DNA of 64,000 nt from Candidatus Defluviilinea proxima (GTDB lineage Bacteria > Chloroflexota > Anaerolineae > Anaerolineales > Villigracilaceae). The stretch is from positions 387,501-451,500 of the forward strand of contig JADKIW010000001.1 in NCBI GenBank assembly GCA_016721115.1. The letters are read 5' to 3'. The notes beneath the pieces are model-generated. The model did no database searches. It was given only the letters and a program-made list of their open reading frames with translations, and was not told the origin of the DNA. Position 1 is the first letter of the stretch; each line of letters begins with the position of its first letter. Below are positions 35,136 to 43,145 of the stretch, one piece after another. Position numbers and translations under genes: made by a program.

Positions 35136-35561
35136 TTACTGATCCATTCCCCGCTCACGCAAAGCATCAACTAATTTTTTATACCCACCCGGCCGAAATA
35201 GATCCACACGCTGAAGATGGCGCAGAGACTCGGGCATATCGCATTGTTCTAACCTTACGGGGATGATAAAGACTTTATCAGTGGGGAAAAAGTTTGCCTT
35301 CTCAAGAGCGAGCTTGAGTTCTTCGTGGCGATAGCCTTGTTGTTTTTCGAAGCCACGCGAAAGACAGACGATGACCACATCACACTGGAGAAGGGCATTG
35401 CGGATCTCTTTCTGCCAATCCTGCCCGGGTTGAAGTCGCTCCGCATCAAGCCAAACGTTCAGCCTGTCTCTGACCAAACGTTGATACAACTTATGGACAG
35501 TGTTCCTATCACTGTGTGCGTGGATGAGAAAGATGTTCGCTTTGTGTATTGACCGCTTCAT
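35136..35561 (-). CDS. TIR-domain protein
   Basis: A 141-residue protein that is a single bacterial TIR domain (TIR_2 type): IFLIHAHSDRNTVHKLYQRL, VWLDAERLQPGQDW, DVVIVCLSRGF and the RHEELKLALEKA segment, whose Glu (80/81) fits the catalytic residue of NAD-cleaving TIRs. No sensor domain or membrane segment, so it may be an effector that depends on partners, or part of a larger system such as the neighbouring STAND operon; that link is inference. A palindrome of LexA-box type lies about 85-105 bases upstream of its start. Confidence 0.75.
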   Translation of the reverse strand: MKRSIHKANIFLIHAHSDRNTVHKLYQRLVRDRLNVWLDAERLQPGQDWQKEIRNALLQCDVVIVCLSRGFEKQQGYRHEELKLALEKANFFPTDKVFIIPVRLEQCDMPESLRHLQRVDLFRPGGYKKLVDALRERGMDQ

Positions 35562-35646
35562 TCATTAACCAGTTCCTGATCCATGCCATAGCACAAGACC
35601 AGATAAAACCACTACGAAAGTGGAAGGGAACAGGCTGAATATTTTA

Positions 35647-35664
35647 TTAGAACACGCGTTCTAA
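35647..35664 (-). promoter_or_regulatory. LexA-type (SOS) palindrome upstream of the TIR gene
   Basis: TTAGAAC-ACGC-GTTCTAA is a perfect 7-bp palindrome with a 4-base spacer and contains GAAC-N4-GTTC, the core of the Gram-positive type SOS box. It lies 86 bases upstream of the TIR start and just beyond the 3' end of the coiled-coil membrane gene. A single site, so function is inferred. Confidence 0.45.
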
Positions 35665-35695
35665 GTCAACGGTACTTAACTCCCCCACAAACTCT

Positions 35696-36493
35696 CTACG
35701 ACGAGCGCAATATATCCAGCGGATTTCCTCCGCGTAGGATCATGCGTCCATGTAGAAACAGGCCGAACTGAGAAAGACCGAACCACAGGAGAAAAACAGT
35801 CAGGCTGATCGAGGCGCGGTCGATCCACACAGGGACTGAGTCGATTAAATCCGTTATTTGCACACGCCAATCTTTCACTTTAGTTTGATACTCTTCCACA
35901 GCAGTGATGAAAACTTGCAGGCTGTTACGTGTTTCGGTCAAGTCGCCACCAAGGAAATAAGATGTGTCATTGACGAAGGTTGAAGCGCGTTTGGCCACAT
36001 CTTCTGCATTGGCGATCTCGGCATCAAGCGTGCTGGCCGATGCAATCAGATCTTTCAGAGCTTGATCGGGAGCACTGATATCAATAATAGAAAAAGAGCC
36101 AAGGGTTTGGAGCGCACTACGTAGACTTTCAAGAGCAGTGCGGGCACTGGTCAATCGCTCGCGGGTGGTTTTCAATTCGGGGAGCAATTTATCATCGAGT
36201 GAGCTTTGAATGCCATCGAGAAGATTCTCAGCGCTGGTGGATTGCGCGGCCAATTTTTCAAGCGCAGTTTGCGCCGTATCTACAAAACGCAGAGCGCGCT
36301 CAAGCTCTGCACGCGTGGACTCGAGCGTCGTCTCGGCCTGTGCGAGTTCGTTATCAACCATATTTAACTGGGAGACCGTTTCGCGGGTTAATGGTTCGTT
36401 ATAGATCCATGCCGCACCGATGCCCACCACACTGGCAAGAAGAAATATCGAACTCAGAACGATCAAAGTCCATGCGAGAATTTTTCGAGCCAT
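35696..36493 (-). CDS. Membrane protein with a long periplasm-side or cytoplasmic coiled coil
   Basis: A 265-residue protein of unknown function. One transmembrane helix near the N-terminus (ILAWTLIVLSSIFLLASVVGIG), a long Ala/Glu/Leu-rich helical segment predicted to form a coiled coil (about residues 45-220), and a second transmembrane helix (SLTVFLLWFGLSQFGLFLHG) close to the C-terminus. I chose ATG 36493 because AGAGG lies six bases upstream; the frame is open seven codons further (36514). It is divergent from the metallophosphoesterase gene. Confidence 0.6.
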   Translation of the reverse strand: MARKILAWTLIVLSSIFLLASVVGIGAAWIYNEPLTRETVSQLNMVDNELAQAETTLESTRAELERALRFVDTAQTALEKLAAQSTSAENLLDGIQSSLDDKLLPELKTTRERLTSARTALESLRSALQTLGSFSIIDISAPDQALKDLIASASTLDAEIANAEDVAKRASTFVNDTSYFLGGDLTETRNSLQVFITAVEEYQTKVKDWRVQITDLIDSVPVWIDRASISLTVFLLWFGLSQFGLFLHGRMILRGGNPLDILRSS

Positions 36494-36642
36494 GCTAACC
36501 TCTTTCACTTGCATAACGAACTAGAAAACCTTCTTAAGAAACTTGAATCTCTGTAGCTTGTTCACGAAATTATACATGCACAACCAAACATTCACGCTAT
36601 AATTCAAATACCGACAATCAGCTCCACCTAAAGGAGATTCTC

Positions 36643-38097
36643 ATGCTCGTGATCATCAGCGACCTGCATCTTGGTGACGGAACGACCGCCGAGTCGATTC
36701 CTGCCAGTGCATTCTATTTATTCGCCAAACGCCTGCGGCAGGATGCCCATTTTGCGTCCATGCACTTTGGAAAATATCGCCCAATCGAGGAATTGGACAT
36801 CATCCTGATGGGAGATATTATTGATCCACTTCACTCAACGAAGTGGCTGTTCCCTCCCAAGGGACAGGAAAAATACGTTGAGGTCAACGGGCAGAAGCAC
36901 ATCAAGATCACGGAAGAGGGCGAGGCAAACTACGTCCGCCCATGGAGCGACCCATCACATCCGTTGTTTGCACCCAAATTACTTGAAGTTACACGCTCCA
37001 TTTTTGAGTACAACAAAGGCGCATTGGAAGTGATGCGAAAACTCGCCAGCGGTGAATTCATCGAGTTTGACCCCACCGATGAAATGGGACTTCGCAAAGC
37101 AAATGGCGGAAAAAGGATTCCGCTTAAGGTCCGCTTTCATTACATGGTTGGCAACCACGATTGGTATTACCACCTCAAAGGTGATGCCTTCGATCAGATC
37201 CGTCAAGAGATCATCACAGCCTTGGGGTTGAGCAACCCGCCTACTCCCTTCCCCTTTGACCTGCGCAAGATCAACCCCGATTCGCCCTGGGAGCAGGATG
37301 AAGCCCCTGCCATCGAAAAACTTTTTAGAGATTACCAAGTCTTTTGTCGTCATGGTGATTACTACGATTCTTTCAACTTTGATTCTGAACGCGGACGTGA
37401 TATGGCCACTCTTGGCGATGCCTTCACCATGGAAGTCTGCAACCGCTATCCCGAAGAGTTGAGGCGTATCCCCGATCTCAATGCAAAGATCATTACCAAC
37501 CTGCAACACATCACCAATGTCCGCCCGTCGTTGGCTACACCTTTGTGGATTTCGGGCCAAATCCAACGGCTTTCCGAAGAAAACATTTTACAGAACGTCA
37601 GCGAAAGAGATCTCAAAAATATCTGGGACGGTCTTTCTGATAAGTTCCTCAATCTGCACTTTGTAAGAAGCAAAGATCGCCCGTACCAGATCGATATCGT
37701 AGATAAAATGCAGGCCGCCATCAAGATCTCGAAATTGATCTCGCTCGAAACGCTTGACAACTTGATCTACAGAATACAACGAAGAAGGATCTTCGGCGGC
37801 GATAATTCCTTCGCGGAGAACGCCCTCAGGGAACCTGCTTTTCTCGATGACACCGCACGGTACATCGTCTACGGCCACACGCATCATCAGGAAACCATCC
37901 CTCTCGACTACGACGACCGTGGCGGTAACCAGATCTACTTCAACTCCGGCACATGGCACACCTACTTTGATCTGGCCCGCAAGAACCCTAAAGAAAAAAA
38001 GTTCGTACCCTACAAATCACTGAGTTACATCACATTTTATAAAGATAACGAACATGATGACCGCAAATTCGAAACATGGACTGGAGCATACGCCTGA
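36643..38097 (+). CDS. Calcineurin-like metallophosphoesterase
   Basis: A 484-residue protein with the full set of metallophosphoesterase motifs: SDLHLGD (Asp7, His9), LMGDIID, VGNHDWYYH and VYGHTHHQE. It binds two metal ions and cleaves phosphate esters; no signal peptide, so cytoplasmic. It is longer than the usual UDP-diacylglucosamine or cAMP phosphodiesterases, with a helical insert of about 180 residues between the GNHD and GHTH motifs; the substrate is unknown. Good AAAGGAG ribosome-binding site. Its end overlaps the next gene by about 44 bases, so the two are likely co-translated. Confidence 0.82.
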   Translation: MLVIISDLHLGDGTTAESIPASAFYLFAKRLRQDAHFASMHFGKYRPIEELDIILMGDIIDPLHSTKWLFPPKGQEKYVEVNGQKHIKITEEGEANYVRPWSDPSHPLFAPKLLEVTRSIFEYNKGALEVMRKLASGEFIEFDPTDEMGLRKANGGKRIPLKVRFHYMVGNHDWYYHLKGDAFDQIRQEIITALGLSNPPTPFPFDLRKINPDSPWEQDEAPAIEKLFRDYQVFCRHGDYYDSFNFDSERGRDMATLGDAFTMEVCNRYPEELRRIPDLNAKIITNLQHITNVRPSLATPLWISGQIQRLSEENILQNVSERDLKNIWDGLSDKFLNLHFVRSKDRPYQIDIVDKMQAAIKISKLISLETLDNLIYRIQRRRIFGGDNSFAENALREPAFLDDTARYIVYGHTHHQETIPLDYDDRGGNQIYFNSGTWHTYFDLARKNPKEKKFVPYKSLSYITFYKDNEHDDRKFETWTGAYA

Positions 38098-39262
38098 CAT
38101 CCTCATCATCGGCGGCGGCCCCAGCGGACTCTCCACTGCCCTGCATTTACAACGGATCGCTCCGCATCTTACGCCCCGCATCCTGATTCTTGAAAAAGAA
38201 CAGTATCCACGCTTCAAACTTTGCGCTGGCGGTCTCACCGTCGACGCCGAATCCATCATCGAACAACTGGATCTCAACTTAAACGAAGTACCTCACGTTC
38301 TGGCAGATGATGTCCATCTCGATTTCGAGGCACGCGGACTCAACGTCCGCATGCCAAAACGACACGCACTACGCATCATCCGCCGCGATGAATTTGACAA
38401 TTGGCTGGCAGATAAAGCAAAAAGTAGAGGGATCGAAATCAAAGAAGGGGTAACAGTAAAGAACGTTGTTCCACAAACTGACAAAGTGATCGTGGAAACC
38501 GATCAAGGAACCATCTACGCCCAGATCGTCGTCGGCGCGGATGGCTCAAACGGCGTCACAAGGCGCTGTATTTTCCCGAAAGAACCCGTTTACACAGCGA
38601 GGGTACTGGAGGTTTTAACTCACCCCCACCGCCCTGCGGGCACCTCCCCCATCCCGCAAATGCGGGATGGGGGAGGACGGGAGGGGGTCGCCTTCTTCGA
38701 ATTTTCTCCCGTTCCCTATAACATTGCGGGCTACATCTGGGATTTCCCTACACAGGTCAAGGGCGAGCCTATGCGTTGTTGGGGCATTTACGACACAAAT
38801 CTTCTAGCTGATGGGAAACGTCCGCAACTCAAGGAACCGCTGGCAAATGAGATGCAACGCTTTGGCCTTGATTTAGACGATTACGAGATCAAAGGACATC
38901 CCATCCGCTGGTTCAGCCCAGAGAATGAGATGTCTGTGCCGAGGGTTTTGTTGGTGGGTGATGCCGTTGGCGCTGACCCGATCTTTGGCGAGGGAATCAG
39001 CATCGCATTGGGGTATGGCAAGTTGGCGGCGCAAGAAATCAGTGAGGCGATTCAGCGTGACGAAGTATCTTTTCGCCGATTCAAGCGTCGGGTAGTAAGA
39101 AGCGCTTTAGGTCAGGCATTAGTCGCACGCTGGCTGATCACGTATATCATCTATCCTATGAAGTGGCGCTGGTTCCAGATCCTGTTATGGAGAGTGATGA
39201 AACCTGTCGTCTTGCTTGTCGCATGGATGTTTGTGTTGAATTGGGGAAGGCGGTTAAGGTAA
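38054..39262 (+). CDS. Geranylgeranyl-reductase-like FAD oxidoreductase with an in-frame repeat insertion
   Basis: A 402-residue flavoprotein. The dinucleotide-binding motif is ILIIGGGPSGLSTALHL (residues 16-32); Gly-Asp motif LLVGDAVGADPIFGEGISIALGYG is the second FAD contact (shown in part). The family (GGR/FixC/PHBH type) reduces isoprenoid double bonds or oxidises aromatics. Near residues 186-212 the stretch THPHRPAGTSPIPQMRDGGG is encoded by a GC-rich palindrome (38614-38688) and does not look like family sequence. A hydrophobic C-terminal segment may attach it to the membrane. ATG 38054 or 38057; overlaps the phosphoesterase gene. Confidence 0.78.
   Translation: MMTANSKHGLEHTPDILIIGGGPSGLSTALHLQRIAPHLTPRILILEKEQYPRFKLCAGGLTVDAESIIEQLDLNLNEVPHVLADDVHLDFEARGLNVRMPKRHALRIIRRDEFDNWLADKAKSRGIEIKEGVTVKNVVPQTDKVIVETDQGTIYAQIVVGADGSNGVTRRCIFPKEPVYTARVLEVLTHPHRPAGTSPIPQMRDGGGREGVAFFEFSPVPYNIAGYIWDFPTQVKGEPMRCWGIYDTNLLADGKRPQLKEPLANEMQRFGLDLDDYEIKGHPIRWFSPENEMSVPRVLLVGDAVGADPIFGEGISIALGYGKLAAQEISEAIQRDEVSFRRFKRRVVRSALGQALVARWLITYIIYPMKWRWFQILLWRVMKPVVLLVAWMFVLNWGRRLR
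38614..38688. repeat. GC-rich palindromic repeat inside the flavoprotein gene
   Basis: A perfect 16-bp inverted repeat (CCTCCCCCATCCCGCA 38643-38658 and its complement 38661-38676, loop AA), flanked by CCCCC at 38624 and GGGGG near 38683. The frame stays open through it. A related element without coding role lies at 42911-42978. Confidence 0.75.
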
Positions 39263-39433
39263 ATTTACCAAGCCTTTGCCTGTTGTTAACTCAACTATAT
39301 TTTGTACTTAATGTCGCTTGTTTACAATCAAGAATTAAAAGTAGTGAAACCATATATTGGGTTCATACGTAGACTAAAGTAATAAAAGAGGCATGCAATT
39401 ACTTACCTTTTTTCTTAAAAGGTTACAAACTAA

Positions 39434-39461
39434 TTGCGCACTCAGGATAAGCCGCTATACT
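39434..39461 (+). promoter_or_regulatory. Putative promoter of the PHP gene, near-leaderless
   Basis: TTGCGC (39434-39439), 16-base spacer, TATACT (39456-39461). The start codon is at 39473, only 11 bases after the -10, so the transcript would begin about 5 bases before ATG. There is no Shine-Dalgarno sequence. Confidence 0.4.
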
Positions 39462-39472
39462 AAAAAAATATT

Positions 39473-40261
39473 ATGGGATTTGCAGACGTTCATATTCACA
39501 CTATTTATAGTTATGACGCAACCACGACCGTGCGAGGGGTTCTCAAGCAGGCGTCGAGTGTTGGGTTGAATGTCGTCGCGATTACAGACCACGATGATAT
39601 TCGCGGTGCATTTGACGCGCGTGAGTTGGCTTCGCAATATAACGTGGATGTGATCCCTGGTGTGGAAGTCAGCACACACGATGGTCATTTGCTGGCACTG
39701 TTCGTGGAGAAGGTTCCGAAAAAGGGACGATCACTCGAGGAAACTTTGAAGGTCATCGGTGACCTCGGCGGCATTGCTGTGGCTCCGCATCCGTTCAATC
39801 AACTGCCTGCCAGTTTGAGTATGGACAATGTGGTCAGCATCCTGACGAAGCCTCATGTTAAAGACGTATTGAGAGGCATCGAGGTCTACAACATGACCAC
39901 CCAGCCCTTCGACGAGCGCGTGCAACGTCTTTCTGCGTACCTGCCATTCGCGAAAACAGCTGGGAGCGATGCACACGTTTACTGGGCCATTGGCACGGGC
40001 AAAACCGAATTCAAAGGCACCACTGCCAAAGAACTCAGGAGTGCACTCGAAAAGGGCACAACCATTCCTCATCCTTATCAAGAGGAAGACCTGATGAGGA
40101 AATATATCTTCAATTGGATCAGGCGCATCACGATGCGGCGTTTGGGAGGCTACGTCACTGATGTGGCGGCCACGAACGAGATCAGCACGCAACGGCTGGA
40201 CTTGAAGTTCACAAGAAAACAGCGAGAGAAACTGAAACAAAAAAAGAGTAGTGCCAAATAA
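39473..40261 (+). CDS. PHP-domain phosphoesterase
   Basis: A 262-residue protein of the PHP superfamily: DVHIHTIYSYDATT (His7, His9), AITDHDDIRG, PGVEVSTHDGHLLAL, APHPFNQ and GSDAHVYWAIG hold the metal-binding His/Asp residues in the expected order. Such stand-alone enzymes (YciV/RNase AM or histidinol-phosphatase-like) remove phosphates or trim 3'-phosphoadenosine and RNA 5' ends; the exact reaction is uncertain. Ends with a basic tail. It converges with recO, sharing a terminator whose loop contains its stop codon. Confidence 0.8.
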   Translation: MGFADVHIHTIYSYDATTTVRGVLKQASSVGLNVVAITDHDDIRGAFDARELASQYNVDVIPGVEVSTHDGHLLALFVEKVPKKGRSLEETLKVIGDLGGIAVAPHPFNQLPASLSMDNVVSILTKPHVKDVLRGIEVYNMTTQPFDERVQRLSAYLPFAKTAGSDAHVYWAIGTGKTEFKGTTAKELRSALEKGTTIPHPYQEEDLMRKYIFNWIRRITMRRLGGYVTDVAATNEISTQRLDLKFTRKQREKLKQKKSSAK

Positions 40262-40277
40262 TCAGCACTACTCTTTT
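40242..40277. terminator. Bidirectional terminator between PHP and recO genes
   Basis: A 13-bp perfect stem (40242-40254 / 40265-40277) with A-run before and T-run after. It overlaps the last codons of the PHP gene and the recO stop codon, a very compact convergent end. Confidence 0.85.
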
Positions 40278-41032
40278 ATTTTCTTCAAAAAGCCCGGGGT
40301 ATTCAACTCACGTTCCAACAAATAAGTGAAATATCCCTGCATCAGGACTTCCGCCTCTTTCTGGACCTCGGGGCTGGGCCGTGCACGAGAGGCATCTGCG
40401 TAGCTCGATCTTTGAAAATGGCGCAGGTACTTGAGCATATCCAGTGAGATGTTCTTTAGGTTGGGAAGTCCATGTCCACATCTTGGACAAATGGCTCCAC
40501 CCGCGCTAAACGAGAAGAATTGATCTTCGGCTTTGATCTCACGTCCACAATTGGCGCATTCGAAAAGTTGCGGACGAAAGCCAAGATGGTCGAGCAGACG
40601 AATCTCATAGTAACGGATGGCCAGCCACGGGTCAGAGCCTGAAGCGAGGCGGGAGAGAGTCTCTGTCAGCAGACGGAAGATAGCTCCATTCTCGGTCTCA
40701 TCTTCGTAGGTGAAACGATCCAGCAACTCCATCACATACGCGGCTTGGCTCGTGAGAACAAGGTCATCGCGTAGGGACAAATATGCATCCACGGTATCAG
40801 CTTGTGTGACGATCAAGGTGTCGCGTCCCTTTGCCAGCTGTAAGCGGACATGTGTGAACGGTTCGACATGCCCGGCCTTGCGTGAGGCGATCTTGCGTGC
40901 ACCTTTCGCGATGGCGCGCGCCTTCCCGAGTTGACGCGTGTACAGGGTCAACAATCGGTCGGCTTCGCCATAGTCACTATGGCGGAGCACAACGGCATCC
41001 ACACGAAAAGAACGGAATTTGTTTTCAGGCAT
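40268..41032 (-). CDS. recO: DNA repair protein RecO
   Basis: A 254-residue recombination mediator that helps load RecA on single-stranded DNA. The N-terminal OB-fold is visible (VDAVVLRHSDYGEADRLLTLYTRQLGKARAIAKGARK, in part), followed by a helical domain and a four-Cys zinc site (CANCGREIK...CPRCGHG). Length is normal for the family. It is the last gene of a minus-strand group with cdd and glmU. Confidence 0.9.
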   Translation of the reverse strand: MPENKFRSFRVDAVVLRHSDYGEADRLLTLYTRQLGKARAIAKGARKIASRKAGHVEPFTHVRLQLAKGRDTLIVTQADTVDAYLSLRDDLVLTSQAAYVMELLDRFTYEDETENGAIFRLLTETLSRLASGSDPWLAIRYYEIRLLDHLGFRPQLFECANCGREIKAEDQFFSFSAGGAICPRCGHGLPNLKNISLDMLKYLRHFQRSSYADASRARPSPEVQKEAEVLMQGYFTYLLERELNTPGFLKKIKE

Positions 41033-41043
41033 GGGGTTCTTCT

Positions 41044-41093
41044 GTAGGGGCGAGGTCTTCTCGCCCTAGTGGGCAGGGAGACCCTGCCCCTAC
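41044..41093. repeat. Palindromic repeat between cdd and recO
   Basis: GTAGGGGC at 41044-41051 and GCCCCTAC at 41086-41093, with further internal complementarity (GGGCAGGG / CCCTGCCC). The right arm contains the TAG stop codon of cdd. Same family in appearance as the element inside glyQS. Confidence 0.65.
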
Positions 41094-41494
41094 TTTAACT
41101 TCTCCGGCGTGAACGCACCCGGTAAAAGTTCGCTAACTGTTGTTTCCAGGGTAATCTTCCCTGTTCCATCCGCTAGAACGACAATGGTATCAAGGCCGAA
41201 CTCCGCCATCACTTGGCGGCATCCACCACAGGGCGAACCACCGTTGTTCGTAACTACAGTGATAACTTCAAATTCTTTTTCGCCTTCGGAAACGGCTTTG
41301 AAGATGGCGACCCGCTCGGCGCACATGGTTTGTGGGTACGCGGCGTTCTCCACGTTGACGCCGGTAAAGATGCGTCCCGTTTTGGTGCGGAGCGCCGAAC
41401 CGACTGGATAATTCGAATATGGAACGTAGGCACGTTGACGAGCTGTGTTCGCAAGGTCAACGAGGTCCTGTTTTTCCTGTTTGGTAAGGGTCAT
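41090..41494 (-). CDS. cdd: Cytidine deaminase
   Basis: A 134-residue zinc enzyme of pyrimidine salvage that deaminates cytidine and deoxycytidine. The zinc/catalytic motifs are CAERVAIF (Cys and Glu; the usual HAE/CAE form) and PCGGCRQVMAEF. Length fits the homotetrameric small form. Its stop codon is within a palindromic repeat. Confidence 0.92.
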   Translation of the reverse strand: MTLTKQEKQDLVDLANTARQRAYVPYSNYPVGSALRTKTGRIFTGVNVENAAYPQTMCAERVAIFKAVSEGEKEFEVITVVTNNGGSPCGGCRQVMAEFGLDTIVVLADGTGKITLETTVSELLPGAFTPEKLK

Positions 41495-41504
41495 GGTTAC
41501 CGCC

Positions 41505-41539
41505 TGTCATTGCTTCGGGCTGTCGCCCTCGCAATGACG
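41505..41539. repeat. Palindromic repeat abutting the glmU stop codon
   Basis: GTCATTGC...GCAATGAC with an internal CGGGCTGTCGCCC; it is a shorter copy of the element at 16971-17055. On the minus strand the shared sequence begins immediately after the TAG stop codon, as at nuoB. Confidence 0.75.
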
Positions 41540-42901
41540 CTAGTTTTTATTCTTTCTTTCCAACTTTTTGATCGCACGAGCGGGCATACCAACTACAAGC
41601 GTATCGTCAGGGACGTTCTTGGTCACGATCGCACCTGCACCGGTGCGAGCACCATCTCCCAAGGTCAACGGGGCCACCAACATAGTGTCCGAACCGATGA
41701 ACACATCTTCGCCAATGATGGTGGGATGTTTCTTCTCGCCGTCGTAATTGCATGTGATCGTGCCTGCACCGATATTCGTGTTCGCGCCAATGTCCGCGTT
41801 GCCGATGTAGGAGAAGTGCCCCATCTTTACACCTTCATGAAGAACCGAATCTTTCACTTCACCGAAGTTCCCCATGTGGACGTGACTCTTCAAGTGCGCA
41901 CCCTTCCGTAGTCGCGCAAACGGCCCCATATCCACATCATCTTCCAGTATCGCCCCTTCCAGCACAGAGGCGAGTATCTTGCATCCGTTTCCAATGGTCG
42001 TATCGCGGATGATCGAGTTCGGTCCGATCACATTCCCTTCGCCGATAACAGTATTGCCGTGAATGTATGTATTTGGCAGGATTGTTGTATCTTTTCCGAT
42101 GACTACACTTGTTTCTATATAAGTCGAGGCAGGGTCGGTCATACTTACGCCGTTCAACATGTGTTCGCGATTGATACGCATCCGCATGGCGGCTTCTGCT
42201 TCGCTGAGATGTACACGTGTGTTGATACCGATGGTTTCGACAAAGTCATCATGCACAACCGCTTGAACAGGCAGACCGTCTTTCACGGCGATCTCGACCA
42301 CATCTGTTAGATAATACTCGCCCTTTTTGGGATTCTTTTCAATGCGTTTCAACGCATCCCACAACCATGCGGCGTTGAAACAATACGCACCGACGTTCAA
42401 CTCTTTAATCAGTTGTTGTTCCGGTGTGGCAACGTATTCCTCGACAATGGCTTCCACTGTCCCATCCACTTTTCGGACGATGCGCCCAAAGCCACGAGGG
42501 TCATCTGCTCGGACGGTGAGCAGGCTAAAAGGTCCAGAATTGAGGCGTTGGGTCTCCACGAGGCGCTTGAATGTTTCACCACGCAACAACGGCATGTCGG
42601 CATATGTTACGATGACCATGTCCGTTTTGCCTTTGAGCAGAGACTCAGCCTGCATGGCCGCATGTCCCGTGCCGAGTTGCGGTTCTTGTAAAACGGTCTC
42701 TGCGGAATCAGCGAGGTACTTCGTCACTTCCTCCGCGCCATGGCCAACAACGACAACGGGTTTCTCGGTGGTCACTTGCTTCAACGCTGTGAGCACGTGC
42801 CACAACATAGATTTGCCACATAAGGGATGTAAAACCTTGGGGAGGTTGGATTTCATGCGGGTGCCCTGACCCGCGGCCAATAAAACTGCAGTGACTTTCA
42901 T
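41540..42901 (-). CDS. glmU: Bifunctional GlcNAc-1-phosphate uridyltransferase / glucosamine-1-phosphate acetyltransferase
   Basis: A 453-residue enzyme that makes UDP-GlcNAc for cell-wall and glycan synthesis. N-terminal nucleotidyltransferase: LLAAGQGTRMKSNLPKVLHP and YADMPLL; C-terminal left-handed beta-helix with hexapeptide repeats (NIGAGTITCNYDGEKKHPT, IGSDTMLVAPLTLGDGA). The frame stays open 59 codons upstream through a palindromic repeat, but ATG 42901 has AGGAGATGAT just before it and matches the family N-terminus MKVTAVLLAAG. Confidence 0.93.
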   Translation of the reverse strand: MKVTAVLLAAGQGTRMKSNLPKVLHPLCGKSMLWHVLTALKQVTTEKPVVVVGHGAEEVTKYLADSAETVLQEPQLGTGHAAMQAESLLKGKTDMVIVTYADMPLLRGETFKRLVETQRLNSGPFSLLTVRADDPRGFGRIVRKVDGTVEAIVEEYVATPEQQLIKELNVGAYCFNAAWLWDALKRIEKNPKKGEYYLTDVVEIAVKDGLPVQAVVHDDFVETIGINTRVHLSEAEAAMRMRINREHMLNGVSMTDPASTYIETSVVIGKDTTILPNTYIHGNTVIGEGNVIGPNSIIRDTTIGNGCKILASVLEGAILEDDVDMGPFARLRKGAHLKSHVHMGNFGEVKDSVLHEGVKMGHFSYIGNADIGANTNIGAGTITCNYDGEKKHPTIIGEDVFIGSDTMLVAPLTLGDGARTGAGAIVTKNVPDDTLVVGMPARAIKKLERKNKN

Positions 42902-42910
42902 ATCATCTCC

Positions 42911-42978
42911 TGCCCCCACCCTGCCTCCCCATTTTCCTATGGAAAATGCGGGAGGTGTCACGAAGTGACGGAGGGGGA
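42911..42978. repeat. GC-rich palindromic repeat upstream of glmU
   Basis: Nested imperfect inverted repeats: CCCCCAC/GGAGGGGG outer arms, CCTCCCCATTTTCC / GGAAAATGCGGGAGG, and GTCAC-GAA-GTGAC. It resembles the element found inside the flavoprotein gene at 38614-38688. Confidence 0.6.
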
Positions 42979-42983
42979 AATAT

Positions 42984-43015
42984 AAAACAGGCTTCCGTGG
43001 TGCGAAGCCTGTTTT
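42984..43015 (-). terminator. Terminator downstream of tRNA-Gln
   Basis: An 11-bp perfect stem (42984-42994 / 43005-43015), followed on the minus strand by TATATTT. A second small CCCGC/GCGGG hairpin (43027-43040) lies nearer the tRNA. Either could end the tRNA transcript. Confidence 0.65.
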
Positions 43016-43047
43016 AGAAAAGAAGCCCCGCATTTGCGGGAAATTGG

Positions 43048-43118
43048 CAGGGGCGCCTGGATTCGAACCAAGATCCACAGCTCCAAAGGCTGGTGTGCTG
43101 CCCTTGCACCACGCCCCT
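43048..43118 (-). tRNA. tRNA-Gln (anticodon UUG)
   Basis: On the minus strand a 71-base cloverleaf: acceptor stem AGGGGCG/CGCCCCT (7 bp, perfect), D stem GTGC/GCAC, anticodon loop CTTTGGA giving UUG, T arm CTTGG-TTCGAAT-CCAGG, discriminator G; CCA not encoded. The outermost anticodon-stem pair is a C-U mismatch. Confidence 0.88.
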
Positions 43119-43145
43119 GTACGGCCGCTATTGTATCATAAGAAA

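Noticed and set aside
42902..43078. 59-residue N-terminal extension of GlmU
   Set aside because: It is read through a palindromic repeat and a terminator-like stem; the internal ATG at 42901 has a good ribosome-binding site and the family N-terminus.
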